Shown here: positions 51,501-59,980 of the stretch, in pieces | How positions within the stretch are numbered: position 1 is the first letter of the stretch | Layout: the number at the start of each line of letters is the position of its first letter | Origin: Cytophagaceae bacterium | GTDB lineage: Bacteria; Bacteroidota; Bacteroidia; Cytophagales; Spirosomataceae | DNA length: 64,000 nt | Reading direction: 5' to 3' | Assembly: GCA_027486845.1 (NCBI GenBank) | Contig: JAIXOL010000001.1 | Span: 62,001-126,000, forward strand | Program-made: the position numbers and the translations under genes | The notes under the pieces: generated by a model | What the model was told of the DNA's origin: nothing | What the model saw: the letters and a program-made list of their open reading frames with translations, nothing else | Databases searched by the model: none

Positions 51501-52340
51501 TTAAGGCTTCAAATAGGCTATAGATTGAAGAAAAACATCAGCTTTCAAAATTGTTTCTGACAGAAAAGGCTCTTTATTAAAAAAACCATGTGCTTGATTT
51601 TTAAACAAATAAAGGTCGCACCGACTACCTACCTCTTCAATTTTGTTCTTGAATTTCTGAGCCGTTTCCACTGGAATAAGGTTGTCGTTTGTTCCCAAAA
51701 AGAAAATTGTGGGTGGAAAACCTTTTTGGATGTTGTGCATTGGCGAAAACTCCATATATCTATCTCCAATTCGCTCAAAGCCATAACCGTCAATTCCGTT
51801 GTCAATGACAGGATTGAACAAGACTAAGGCATTTGGCTTTGCACTTATTGTCAAATCGTCATCAGTTTCATTAATAGATTCATTTGTAAAACAGGCTGCA
51901 GCTAAATGCCCTCCCGCAGAACCGCCCGACCCGACGATTCGATTGGCATCAATACCCAAATTAGGGGCATTTTTTCTCAAATATCGAATTGCTGATTTCG
52001 CATCTTTTAAACTTTCAAATGGCGTGGTATTATGTCTTGTTTTTACCCGATAATCTGCCAAAACCGTAATGAAATTCTTTGCAGCATAGTGCAAGGCATG
52101 GGTTTCAAATTGTTTTATAGAACCCCCGTTCCAACCGCCTCCAAAAAAGAAAACGATGGTTGGATATTTTAGTTCTTTCTGTAAAGATGCTGGATAATAG
52201 ATTTTTAAGCCTAACTTTAAAGTATCCACCTGCTTATACATCAACTCTGCCAAATTACTCTTTTCTTGCGAAAAACAATTCAAGCATAAGAGAATAGGTA
52301 AGGAGAATAAAATGAACCGAAAGTTTTTAAAACATCTCAT
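51501..52340 (-). CDS. secreted carbohydrate esterase (alpha/beta hydrolase)
   Basis: 279 residues with a signal peptide (FILFSLPILLCLNCFSQ). The oxyanion loop is FFFGGGWNGGS, the nucleophile elbow is GSGGSAGGHLA with Ser141, and the acid and His lie in FFLGTNDNLIP and FKNQAHGFFN. This is the pattern of BD-FAE/acetyl-xylan-type esterases, in which a Gly-rich loop precedes the elbow. It probably removes acetyl or similar esters from oligosaccharides in the periplasm. It follows GH92 by 29 bp. Specificity is unknown. Confidence 0.86.
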   Translation of the reverse strand: MRCFKNFRFILFSLPILLCLNCFSQEKSNLAELMYKQVDTLKLGLKIYYPASLQKELKYPTIVFFFGGGWNGGSIKQFETHALHYAAKNFITVLADYRVKTRHNTTPFESLKDAKSAIRYLRKNAPNLGIDANRIVGSGGSAGGHLAAACFTNESINETDDDLTISAKPNALVLFNPVIDNGIDGYGFERIGDRYMEFSPMHNIQKGFPPTIFFLGTNDNLIPVETAQKFKNKIEEVGSRCDLYLFKNQAHGFFNKEPFLSETILKADVFLQSIAYLKP

Positions 52341-52369
52341 AGTTTTTACTCAAAATACTGCTGTTATAT

Positions 52370-54745
52370 TTATTTTATCGTCATTGAAGGTGGAGCTTGC
52401 TCTGGCTTACTACCCCATGCTTTGTTGGGTTTTTCACCCATATTTAAGGTCAATTTTCCGCCTTTTACAACGGTTTCATGCAAAATCCAAGGTTTATTCA
52501 ATGATTGATTATTCAATTGAGCAGATTGAATATATAAATTTTTTGAAGAATTGTTTTTGGCTTCAATGGTAAATGTCTTGCCAGAATAATATTTTGGGTT
52601 TAGATGAAAAGTAATTTTATTGAAAATAGGGCTACTGATTTCATAAAATGGCTCAGAAGAAGTGCCGCCATTCGTAGAAAAAATACCCGATTTCATTAAA
52701 ACAGACAAACTTCCCATCAGACCTTGGTCTTCGTCGCCGCTATAACCAAATTGAGGTGAAATGCCGCTATAAACTTTGTCAATTACTTGGCGTGACCAAT
52801 ATTGAGTCAGCCACGGAGAGCCAGCATAATTAAACAAAAAGGCAGTTTGAATGCTTGGCTGATTTCCATAATTGATATAAACTCGACGTAATTCCTCCAA
52901 AGTTTCTTTATCGTGCGATTTTCCTGAAACAAAATCATGTTTTTGTGCTTTTTCAAATGAAGTATTTAGCTTAGTCGAAAATGCTTCCCGGCTTCCCATC
53001 AAGTTTATCAAACCTTGAACATCATGCGGTACAAACCATACATATTGAGCGGCGTTGCCTTCTTCCCAACCATTATCATAGCGTAAAATGTCAACTGGTT
53101 CTGCCCATTTTCCATCGAGAGTTCTATTCCACATCCAGCCAATGTCAGCGTTCCAAATGTTTTTATAGTTGGTGGCACGTTTCATAAATAACTCATAATC
53201 ATCGTTTTTACCCAATTTTTTAGCCATTTGTGCCAATGTATAATCTTGATAGGCATATTCTAAGGTTTGAGTAGAGCCATCTTGGTGAAAACCATATTTG
53301 GTTTTACTCAAAGGGTGAGGCACATAACCCCGCTCTAAATAATATTCAATCCCACCGCCTTTGAAGGTATTATGTTCGTAGCCTGCTTTGCTCATCATTC
53401 CGCCTGGGAAATGATTTTTTCGTAGGCCTTCATAGGCTTTCTCAATATCAAAACCTTTGATTCCTTTTAAATAAGCACTGACAATAAAAGGTGTTGTTGC
53501 CGCACCTGTCATCACGTAAGTATAATTTCCGCCTGCAGGGCCACGAGGAATAAGTCCGCCATCCTGGTACATCATCACCATCGAGTTGACAAATGATTCT
53601 GTAACTTCGGGGTAAACTAAATGCCAAAGCGTATTAATAGTCCATTGTGCCCCCCAAAACGAGTCTGAATTATGGTGATTGTACTTGGGCTTTCCTTGGG
53701 CATCCAACGGAATTTGTTTGATGAGACGTTCGGGGCCTGTCATGTCAGAATATTTGCCATTCACATCCGAAATAATACGTCTTCCTTGTAAAGCATGCCA
53801 TAAATCACTATAGAATCTTCTTTTTTCAACATCAGTTCCGCCTTCAATTTCGATTCTGCTAAGCCATTTGTTCCAATCTTCTCTGCTATCTTTTACCGTT
53901 TTTTCAAAATCCCAATGAGGCAATTCACTGTTCAAATTCAATCGTGCCTGTGCTTCGCTTACGTACGAAATGGCTACTTTCATTTTTCTAACTTCGCCAG
54001 CTTTTGTTGTAAAATTTACATACGCTCCAATTTTTTCGCCTTCAATACTATTATTTATTTCTTCTAATTGTCCTTTTCGCCAACCCTTCAGTGAATCAAA
54101 TGCCTTATCGAATTGAGCCACGAAAAAAACTGTCAAGGTTTTAGGTCGGCGAATAGTTGGTGCCATGATAGCATAGCCTTCAATCTCTTGGTTATTTACT
54201 TTTTTTACAAAACCTTTTTGAGTATCTGATGGGCCAAGAAAAGTAGAAAAATCGAAGAGGATTTGACTTTTTTCGGATTTAGGAAAAGTATATTTATGAA
54301 AGCCAACTCGCGTTGTTGAGGTCAACTCAGCTGTAATACGGTAAGCATCTAAAACAACTTTATGATAGCCTGCCTTAATAGTTTCGGTTGTATGTGAAAA
54401 CTTAGAACCATATTGATTTGAGCCTAAATGTCCTTTAAAATCACCAGTTGTGGGCATAACAGGAATCCCGGATAATTGCCAACCATGTATATGGCTAAAA
54501 CATTTAATACTGTCTTTTTCATAACGATAACCTGCATTCCAGTCGGCATCAATGGCATTATCTGGACTTAAATTAACCATGCCGAAAGGGCGAGTAGCCG
54601 AATTGAAGAAAAACCAACGCGAGTTAGCGGCATCGACCAAAGGATAAACCAAATCAACAGGTTCAACTTTAGCTTTTTGTGCGTATGAAAAACTTGTTGT
54701 TATGCTTATTACCAATAAAAATAGAGTGATTCGTAACAAATACAT
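52370..54745 (-). CDS. GH92 family glycosidase with Gln in place of the general acid
   Basis: 791 residues with a signal peptide (LFLLVISITTSFSYAQ). GH92 landmarks include the N-terminal RPFGMVNLSPDN, the calcium/base loop GYSGDEDQGLMGSL with D671, E672 and D673, and a late LTLNMGEKPNKAWG. The sequence is divergent: the first motif reads PTTGDF rather than HQPSPW, and the general-acid motif reads YGNQPSIQT, with Gln at 629. This repeats the substitution in the other GH92 of the locus, and both retain the base loop. They likely share a substrate with a good leaving group. A structured CACGGAG-type repeat lies upstream. Confidence 0.87.
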   Translation of the reverse strand: MYLLRITLFLLVISITTSFSYAQKAKVEPVDLVYPLVDAANSRWFFFNSATRPFGMVNLSPDNAIDADWNAGYRYEKDSIKCFSHIHGWQLSGIPVMPTTGDFKGHLGSNQYGSKFSHTTETIKAGYHKVVLDAYRITAELTSTTRVGFHKYTFPKSEKSQILFDFSTFLGPSDTQKGFVKKVNNQEIEGYAIMAPTIRRPKTLTVFFVAQFDKAFDSLKGWRKGQLEEINNSIEGEKIGAYVNFTTKAGEVRKMKVAISYVSEAQARLNLNSELPHWDFEKTVKDSREDWNKWLSRIEIEGGTDVEKRRFYSDLWHALQGRRIISDVNGKYSDMTGPERLIKQIPLDAQGKPKYNHHNSDSFWGAQWTINTLWHLVYPEVTESFVNSMVMMYQDGGLIPRGPAGGNYTYVMTGAATTPFIVSAYLKGIKGFDIEKAYEGLRKNHFPGGMMSKAGYEHNTFKGGGIEYYLERGYVPHPLSKTKYGFHQDGSTQTLEYAYQDYTLAQMAKKLGKNDDYELFMKRATNYKNIWNADIGWMWNRTLDGKWAEPVDILRYDNGWEEGNAAQYVWFVPHDVQGLINLMGSREAFSTKLNTSFEKAQKHDFVSGKSHDKETLEELRRVYINYGNQPSIQTAFLFNYAGSPWLTQYWSRQVIDKVYSGISPQFGYSGDEDQGLMGSLSVLMKSGIFSTNGGTSSEPFYEISSPIFNKITFHLNPKYYSGKTFTIEAKNNSSKNLYIQSAQLNNQSLNKPWILHETVVKGGKLTLNMGEKPNKAWGSKPEQAPPSMTIK

Positions 54746-54784
54746 TTTAGAATTTAAAGTTATCTTTTGTAAATAAATTGTTTA

Positions 54785-54867
54785 CCACGGAGTTAATTAC
54801 CTACGGAGTTGCACAGAGAAAAAAACATTTTGAGTAACTCCGTGATAAACTTCTTGAAACTCCGTGG
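54785..54867. repeat. nested CACGGAG inverted repeat
   Basis: Outer arms CCACGGAGTT (54785-54794) and AACTCCGTGG (54858-54867) and inner arms ACGGAGTT (54803-54810) and AACTCCGT (54836-54843) form a nested inverted repeat between GH92 and the toroid gene. The words match a small dispersed CACGGAG repeat type that I recall from other Bacteroidota genomes. It may fold into a cruciform or an RNA stem that attenuates the PUL transcript. Confidence 0.55.
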
Positions 54868-54875
54868 TTAATAAA

Positions 54876-56582
54876 TCAACTTAGTTTTAAAATATGTTGA
54901 AAAGGCGTAAAACCTGTCAAATAAACCGTTGGAGCATCCATTGCTGGCAAAGCTCCACGCAACTGAATATTCTTGTGTTCGACTTTGCCTGAGCTAAAAT
55001 TAATGCTATCGTTGCCAACTGTGTAGCTGCCTTTTTGCTCAGAAAATAGATAAGCATTTTCGTTTTTAGGTGATTTTGTCACACCAGAAAAGGAACCACC
55101 AGCTCTAAAAATTAATTCAAGAGAAACTGGAACACCTTCTGTGCCACTCATATTGATTTCAATTTCAAGTCCGTTATTTGCTTCCTTGATTTTTACAGTT
55201 GTTTCGAGTTTTTGGATTTCGCTTTGTTTGCGGAGTGTTCTTGGCATTTTATCTAAATCACCATCAGGAGATATTTTGTCTTTGTCAAGTGGTTGATAAT
55301 AAGGGCCTTCGAGTGATTTTCTAAAAATCCACGTATCGCCTTGTTGTTCAATTTTTTCTGACTGAAATTGTCCTTTTCCAAAGAAAGAACTAGCCACTCG
55401 CATGGCTTGCAAAACTGCATTTCCTTTATGAAAAGTAAGCCAACTAGTATTATTTGATAAAAACGTAGTATCCCAATTTCCACGTCGGATACGCACTACT
55501 CCTGAATAAGGAAAATTTTTTGCGTAATTAATTGGTAATGGTTTATCGGCAGGTAATTCTTTCCAAAGCGTTGGGTCTTCTAAAAAATAGTTAAGATAGC
55601 CAGCCAATTGCTCCTTAGTACTAGTTTTTTCAATTTGCCGAGCCATTGCTGCCATTTCACCATTGTTTTTCTGCAATGCCATGAAACGATAGCAATAATA
55701 ATATCTCGACATGTTGCCGATTGTCCCTTTGTCTTGTCTGTTCGATGCCTCCGTAACAACCTCACCGTTCGGGTGAACATAGTACAATGTCATTTCGAGG
55801 TTTTTAAACACCGGCTCTAATAATTCGGGCTTATTAAGTCCTTTTGCCATGATAATCAATGAGCGATTGACAATAGGAGAGTAGCTATTGGTACTTTTCT
55901 CTGTATATTGTCCATCTGGGTCGAGGTCGATATGCTCTGCAAGCCATTGGTCGATGCGAGCGACATATCGTTTGTCTGGAAAAATCTCATTCAATTTTGT
56001 CAAAGCCGCCGATACCACCCAACGATGATTTGGCGTGTGAATTCCTCCTACTATAAGCCCTTCTCCTGCATTTTTTAAGAATTTTTGCAATAAATCAAGT
56101 GCATTTTCTGAGCCTTTCGTGTTTGATTGTTTCAAAAATTTATAAGCAGGAATAATGTTTTCTAAAACAAAAGCCGTATCAGGTGTTGAATGGAAATTAG
56201 TTGCAAGTAAATCAATTGTTCCATCACTGTGTTGAAACTGTAGCATGGCTTTGGCAGCAGCTTCTACTTCTTTCAAAACATCGCCTGATTGATAAAACGT
56301 AGACTCAGGACATGACATAAGCATACAAGCTTTACCGATAAATCCACCCGTTGAGTGTGGATTTGGAATCTCAACATCATCCATGTAGCCACCCACATAT
56401 TTATGCTTTGGGTCAGAAATTTTTAATGCTTTGAATCCTGGCAATTGTTTGTCATGAATCTTAATCCATTCGAGTAACCAAGCTGGTTTAACTTCTGATT
56501 TTTGTTGAAATGAACTAAATCCAACGAAAGGCAATGTACAAAGCGAAGTAGCTCCCATTGCTACAAAATTTCTTCTATTCAT
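54876..56582 (-). CDS. exported toroid-like protein of unknown function with Tat-type signal
   Basis: 568 residues. NRRNFVAMGATSLCTLPFVG is a Tat-type signal. The next 330 residues look like an alpha/alpha-toroid (VEAAAKAMLQFQHSDGTIDL, GGIHTPNHRWVVSAALTKL, TEKSTNSYSPIVNRSLIIMA, YVHPNGEVVTEASNRQDKG). The rest is beta-rich (GVVRIRRGNWDTTFLSNNTS). Toroid plus beta-sandwich is typical of polysaccharide lyases and glucuronyl hydrolase relatives; conserved Asn-His-Arg (TPNHRW) and Tyr/Arg-Gln motifs would suit a lyase active site, but I do not recognise a named family. It sits directly after the DUF1080 gene, near the SusCD pair, a position often taken by the main depolymerase. Confidence 0.68.
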   Translation of the reverse strand: MNRRNFVAMGATSLCTLPFVGFSSFQQKSEVKPAWLLEWIKIHDKQLPGFKALKISDPKHKYVGGYMDDVEIPNPHSTGGFIGKACMLMSCPESTFYQSGDVLKEVEAAAKAMLQFQHSDGTIDLLATNFHSTPDTAFVLENIIPAYKFLKQSNTKGSENALDLLQKFLKNAGEGLIVGGIHTPNHRWVVSAALTKLNEIFPDKRYVARIDQWLAEHIDLDPDGQYTEKSTNSYSPIVNRSLIIMAKGLNKPELLEPVFKNLEMTLYYVHPNGEVVTEASNRQDKGTIGNMSRYYYCYRFMALQKNNGEMAAMARQIEKTSTKEQLAGYLNYFLEDPTLWKELPADKPLPINYAKNFPYSGVVRIRRGNWDTTFLSNNTSWLTFHKGNAVLQAMRVASSFFGKGQFQSEKIEQQGDTWIFRKSLEGPYYQPLDKDKISPDGDLDKMPRTLRKQSEIQKLETTVKIKEANNGLEIEINMSGTEGVPVSLELIFRAGGSFSGVTKSPKNENAYLFSEQKGSYTVGNDSINFSSGKVEHKNIQLRGALPAMDAPTVYLTGFTPFQHILKLS

Positions 56583-56627
56583 GGGTGGTAAATATGATAA
56601 TATATTTTTTTAATAAAGTGTATTTGC

Positions 56628-58004
56628 TTAAAATTCTCTGATTTTGATACTTCTGAAATGAACCTCATCACCGTGGTCTTGTAATAAAATATGACCCGAA
56701 ACAGCTTGTGCGAAATTTGGATAAGTGTTGTATTTGCTTTTTGCAACGAGGTTACGGAATATCTGAGAATGTCGGTCGTATTCAACCATTTTTAGATTAT
56801 TAAGCCAATGCTCTACATGCCCATCCTTCGAGACAATGCGTAGTTTATTCCATTTTCCTGGTGGATTCATTCTTTTATCCTTATTTCCTTCCGAAAGATT
56901 TTCGGCTGTGATTAGGTCATAAAGCGATCCTGTCGTTCGGTTACCATTTACACCCGCTTTGGCATCGGGATGTACTTTATCATCTAACATTTGAAATTCA
57001 GGACCAGCACCCGTACCTGCTCGCTTCTTGCGGTCTTCAACTACAAAATATTTCAGTCCGCTATTTGCACCAGTAGTTAGTTTAAAGTCCATTTCGAGTT
57101 CAAAGTTTGAAAACTCTTTGTCGGTGATTATGTCACCACTTTTCACCAAAGAGTCTTTTTTTGTGCCTAAAACTTTCAATACTCCATCTTGAACTGCCCA
57201 ACCTACTGCTGGAAATTTATCATAATTGGCTAGACGCCAGCCTGCAGTAGTTTTGCCATCCCAAAGTAATCGCCAGCCTTTTCTGATTTCATTTTCTGAT
57301 AATTTATTTACCAAATAACTTACTTCTGGAGCTTCTTCCCCGCCTTTCCATACAACCTCCTGCAAATTTTCAGTAGCAATTTTTATATTTTTCCATTGTA
57401 CTGTCAGCCCAACTTGTTCCTCACGCTTGATTTGATGCACTTGTAAAGCTATAAAACCACGAGCAGTTTGTGGGTCTAAAAGATTTGTACAAGGAATACC
57501 GTTTACCCAAGTTTTGATACTATTGCCAATAGCCTCTATATGGTATTTGTTCCATTGACCCATTCTAAAAGCGGTTCTACCTTTTTGATTAATAGATAAA
57601 GGATATAACCAACCATTGCGTCCTTCGTCGAAGACTCCTCCACTCCAAGCTCTATCGCCTGGGTCGATTTCTACTTGATAGCCATGCACTTTCCCAGCTT
57701 GAAAGTTTGGGTCGCTGATACTTCTGATTTGTATGCCAGAGTTTAAGCCTGCTTCAACTTTTAGTTCCAACTCTAGTACAAAATCACCGTAGGTTTCTTC
57801 GGTGCATAAAAAAGAATTAGGTGTATTGAGTTGCGAAACTCCAATGATGGTTTTGTTGATGATTTTGTATTCTGCATTACCATTTTTCTTAGTCCAGCCT
57901 TTTAAATCTGTACCATTGAAAAGGTCTTTCCATTGTGCTTGTGCCAGCAAACAACAGAAAAGTAGTAGGATAGTGGTTTGGATTGCTAAAAAATGTTTTT
58001 TCAT
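56628..58004 (-). CDS. double DUF1080 (3-keto-disaccharide hydrolase-type) protein
   Basis: 458 residues from ATG at 58004 (MKKHFLAIQTTILLLFCCLL), which gives a signal peptide ending AQAQ; an upstream TTG is rejected. Two concanavalin-like domains are in tandem: about 25-225 (WKDLFNGTDLKGWTKKNG) and about 245-455 (RLLWDGKTTAGWRLANYDKF), each with the family's YFVVED/GPEFQMLDD-type strand motifs. The DUF1080 domain cleaves glycosides of 3-keto sugars, products of sugar C3 oxidation. A heme-containing dehydrogenase-like protein lies in the same locus (44475-46802). It follows SusD by 93 bp and may also bind glycans. Confidence 0.85.
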   Translation of the reverse strand: MKKHFLAIQTTILLLFCCLLAQAQWKDLFNGTDLKGWTKKNGNAEYKIINKTIIGVSQLNTPNSFLCTEETYGDFVLELELKVEAGLNSGIQIRSISDPNFQAGKVHGYQVEIDPGDRAWSGGVFDEGRNGWLYPLSINQKGRTAFRMGQWNKYHIEAIGNSIKTWVNGIPCTNLLDPQTARGFIALQVHQIKREEQVGLTVQWKNIKIATENLQEVVWKGGEEAPEVSYLVNKLSENEIRKGWRLLWDGKTTAGWRLANYDKFPAVGWAVQDGVLKVLGTKKDSLVKSGDIITDKEFSNFELEMDFKLTTGANSGLKYFVVEDRKKRAGTGAGPEFQMLDDKVHPDAKAGVNGNRTTGSLYDLITAENLSEGNKDKRMNPPGKWNKLRIVSKDGHVEHWLNNLKMVEYDRHSQIFRNLVAKSKYNTYPNFAQAVSGHILLQDHGDEVHFRSIKIREF

Positions 58005-58097
58005 AGTTAGGGTTGAATAAGGGTTTGAGTAGAAAAAAGAGAAGAAGAAAATTCCTCCTCCCTTTCTGATTATATTTATTAACAAATCTACTATTAA

Positions 58098-59960
58098 TTA
58101 ATATCCTGCATTTTGCTTCATAGCAGGAAACGATAAATCAATTTCACTTTGAGGAATTGGTCGTAAATAATGCTTATCGGCAATTGCTTGGCCTTTCACC
58201 CAAGGGTTAAATTTCTTGACTCTATCAACCAGTTTTCCTGTTCTTTTTAAATCAAACCATCGGCTATATTCGCCCATAAATTCTCTTGCTCTTTCATCCA
58301 AAATCAAATCTATTGTTACATTCGAAGCAGTTGCTCTATATGATGCCGTTTGGAGTGATTTTTGGTTTTCTGGGGCAGCCGCACATTTCGGGTCTGTTCC
58401 TTTTTTTGTACCCAAAGCACGGTCGAGAATTCGATTATAATATACCTCAGCACCGCCCAATTTGCCACCTTTTGCACCTTTTACGATAGCTTCGGCTGCT
58501 ATTAAATAGGCTTCAGCAGAACGGAAAATACATTCGTTAAAAGTTCCGAATGCATCGCCATATGGAATACCTGGCTGCCAAAACTTCCACATTAATGGGG
58601 CTTGAATATTCAAACCTGAATTATCAATCGGATATCCGCCACCATATTCATCAGTATTTACGACTGCGTAGTTTTTCTTTCCTCCTAAATCAATGCCTCT
58701 TTCTGACAGTGTAGTAGCTGGTTTGTTCCAAGGACGGCAAAGTAATACTGTATCGCCAGCAGCGAAAGATACTTTCAAGTTGGCATTACTTAAAGGTAGA
58801 GGTTTGAAATCTTTCACTGCAGCAAGTGCATAGCCTACACTTACAAAATTATGTGCATAACGAGTATCATTCTCTGGGTCGAAGAAGCGATAAGTGGCAG
58901 TATTGATTTGGTGAACTCCAAGACAACGGTTATAGTCTGTTGTACGACCTTTACTACCAATAAAACCTTCACCACTCGGGCCAAATTTTGAGTGCAAATC
59001 GTTTCCACCTGCCGCATCGGGTGAGAAAGCGGCGTCGGTTTTATTTGTCAAAACATCAGTATTATATTGAACTGCGAATATAATTTCGGCATTTTTATCA
59101 TTTTGAGCTCCAGTGTATTGGGTCAAAGGATTATTTGAACGCTTCGGAAATAAATCACTATAATTTGCCGCTAAAGGGTAAGTATCAATTACTTTGTCGG
59201 CATAAAGTAGTGCAGAATCAAAATCAGCGTTTGTTCCGCCAAGCGAACTATTATAGTTCCAACCCCTTGTTAAATATACACGAGATAATAAAAACTGGGC
59301 TGCCCCTTTCGAGACACGTCCATAATTTGAGGCAACCGCAGGTAATTTTGCTTCACAATCAATTAAATCAGCAATGATTTGTTTGTAAACATCAGCCGCA
59401 GGAACGCGAGGAAAATCTTTGCTTGGCGTTGTAACCTCCGACAATGGCATTGGAATATCTCCCCATTGCTGCACAGCATAAAACAAACACAAAGCTCTTA
59501 AGAATTTCGCTTCCGAAATTCTTGTGTCTTTCAATGCCGCTGCCATTGTGGTAATGCCATCTGCACGAGAAACTACTGTATTTGTTCGAGCAATTTCAGC
59601 ATATAATAATTGCCATAAATTTTGAATTTCGGGCAAAGTTGCATTAAATCTTGAATCATAAACATCGTATAAACTTGGTAGATTTTCTTTGCCATTGACA
59701 GCCGAAGGATTCCAACCACCTTGTGCAGAAAAAATGTCTGTTCCATTCAGAACTAAAACTCTATTTTGGTGAATATTTCTTAATAATGGATAGCAAGAAC
59801 GTACCAAATCCTCAAAACCAGCCTCAGTTTTATAATAAACATCAGTGGTTAATGTTGTTTTTGGAATTTCGTCCAAAAATTTATCTTTACAGCCCGATAG
59901 CACAAGAAATAAACTTGTAACTAGCCAAAAATTATATCGTTTAAATAATATTGATTTCAT
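58098..59960 (-). CDS. susD: SusD/RagB family glycan-binding lipoprotein
   Basis: 620 residues with a lipoprotein signal: FLVLSGC with Cys24 as the lipid attachment site, followed by KDKFLDEIPKTTLTTDVYY, the classic SusD start. Helical TPR-like repeats continue (FLLSRVYLTRGWNYN) and the C terminus includes IDLILDERAREFMGEYSRWF and RLRPIPQSEIDLS-type ends (HYLRPIPQSEIDLSFPAMKQ). SusD proteins form a lid on SusC and capture oligosaccharides on the outer membrane. SusC lies 20 bp upstream. No binding residue can be assigned. Confidence 0.97.
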   Translation of the reverse strand: MKSILFKRYNFWLVTSLFLVLSGCKDKFLDEIPKTTLTTDVYYKTEAGFEDLVRSCYPLLRNIHQNRVLVLNGTDIFSAQGGWNPSAVNGKENLPSLYDVYDSRFNATLPEIQNLWQLLYAEIARTNTVVSRADGITTMAAALKDTRISEAKFLRALCLFYAVQQWGDIPMPLSEVTTPSKDFPRVPAADVYKQIIADLIDCEAKLPAVASNYGRVSKGAAQFLLSRVYLTRGWNYNSSLGGTNADFDSALLYADKVIDTYPLAANYSDLFPKRSNNPLTQYTGAQNDKNAEIIFAVQYNTDVLTNKTDAAFSPDAAGGNDLHSKFGPSGEGFIGSKGRTTDYNRCLGVHQINTATYRFFDPENDTRYAHNFVSVGYALAAVKDFKPLPLSNANLKVSFAAGDTVLLCRPWNKPATTLSERGIDLGGKKNYAVVNTDEYGGGYPIDNSGLNIQAPLMWKFWQPGIPYGDAFGTFNECIFRSAEAYLIAAEAIVKGAKGGKLGGAEVYYNRILDRALGTKKGTDPKCAAAPENQKSLQTASYRATASNVTIDLILDERAREFMGEYSRWFDLKRTGKLVDRVKKFNPWVKGQAIADKHYLRPIPQSEIDLSFPAMKQNAGY

Positions 59961-59980
59961 TTTATGTCAAATTTAGGAGA

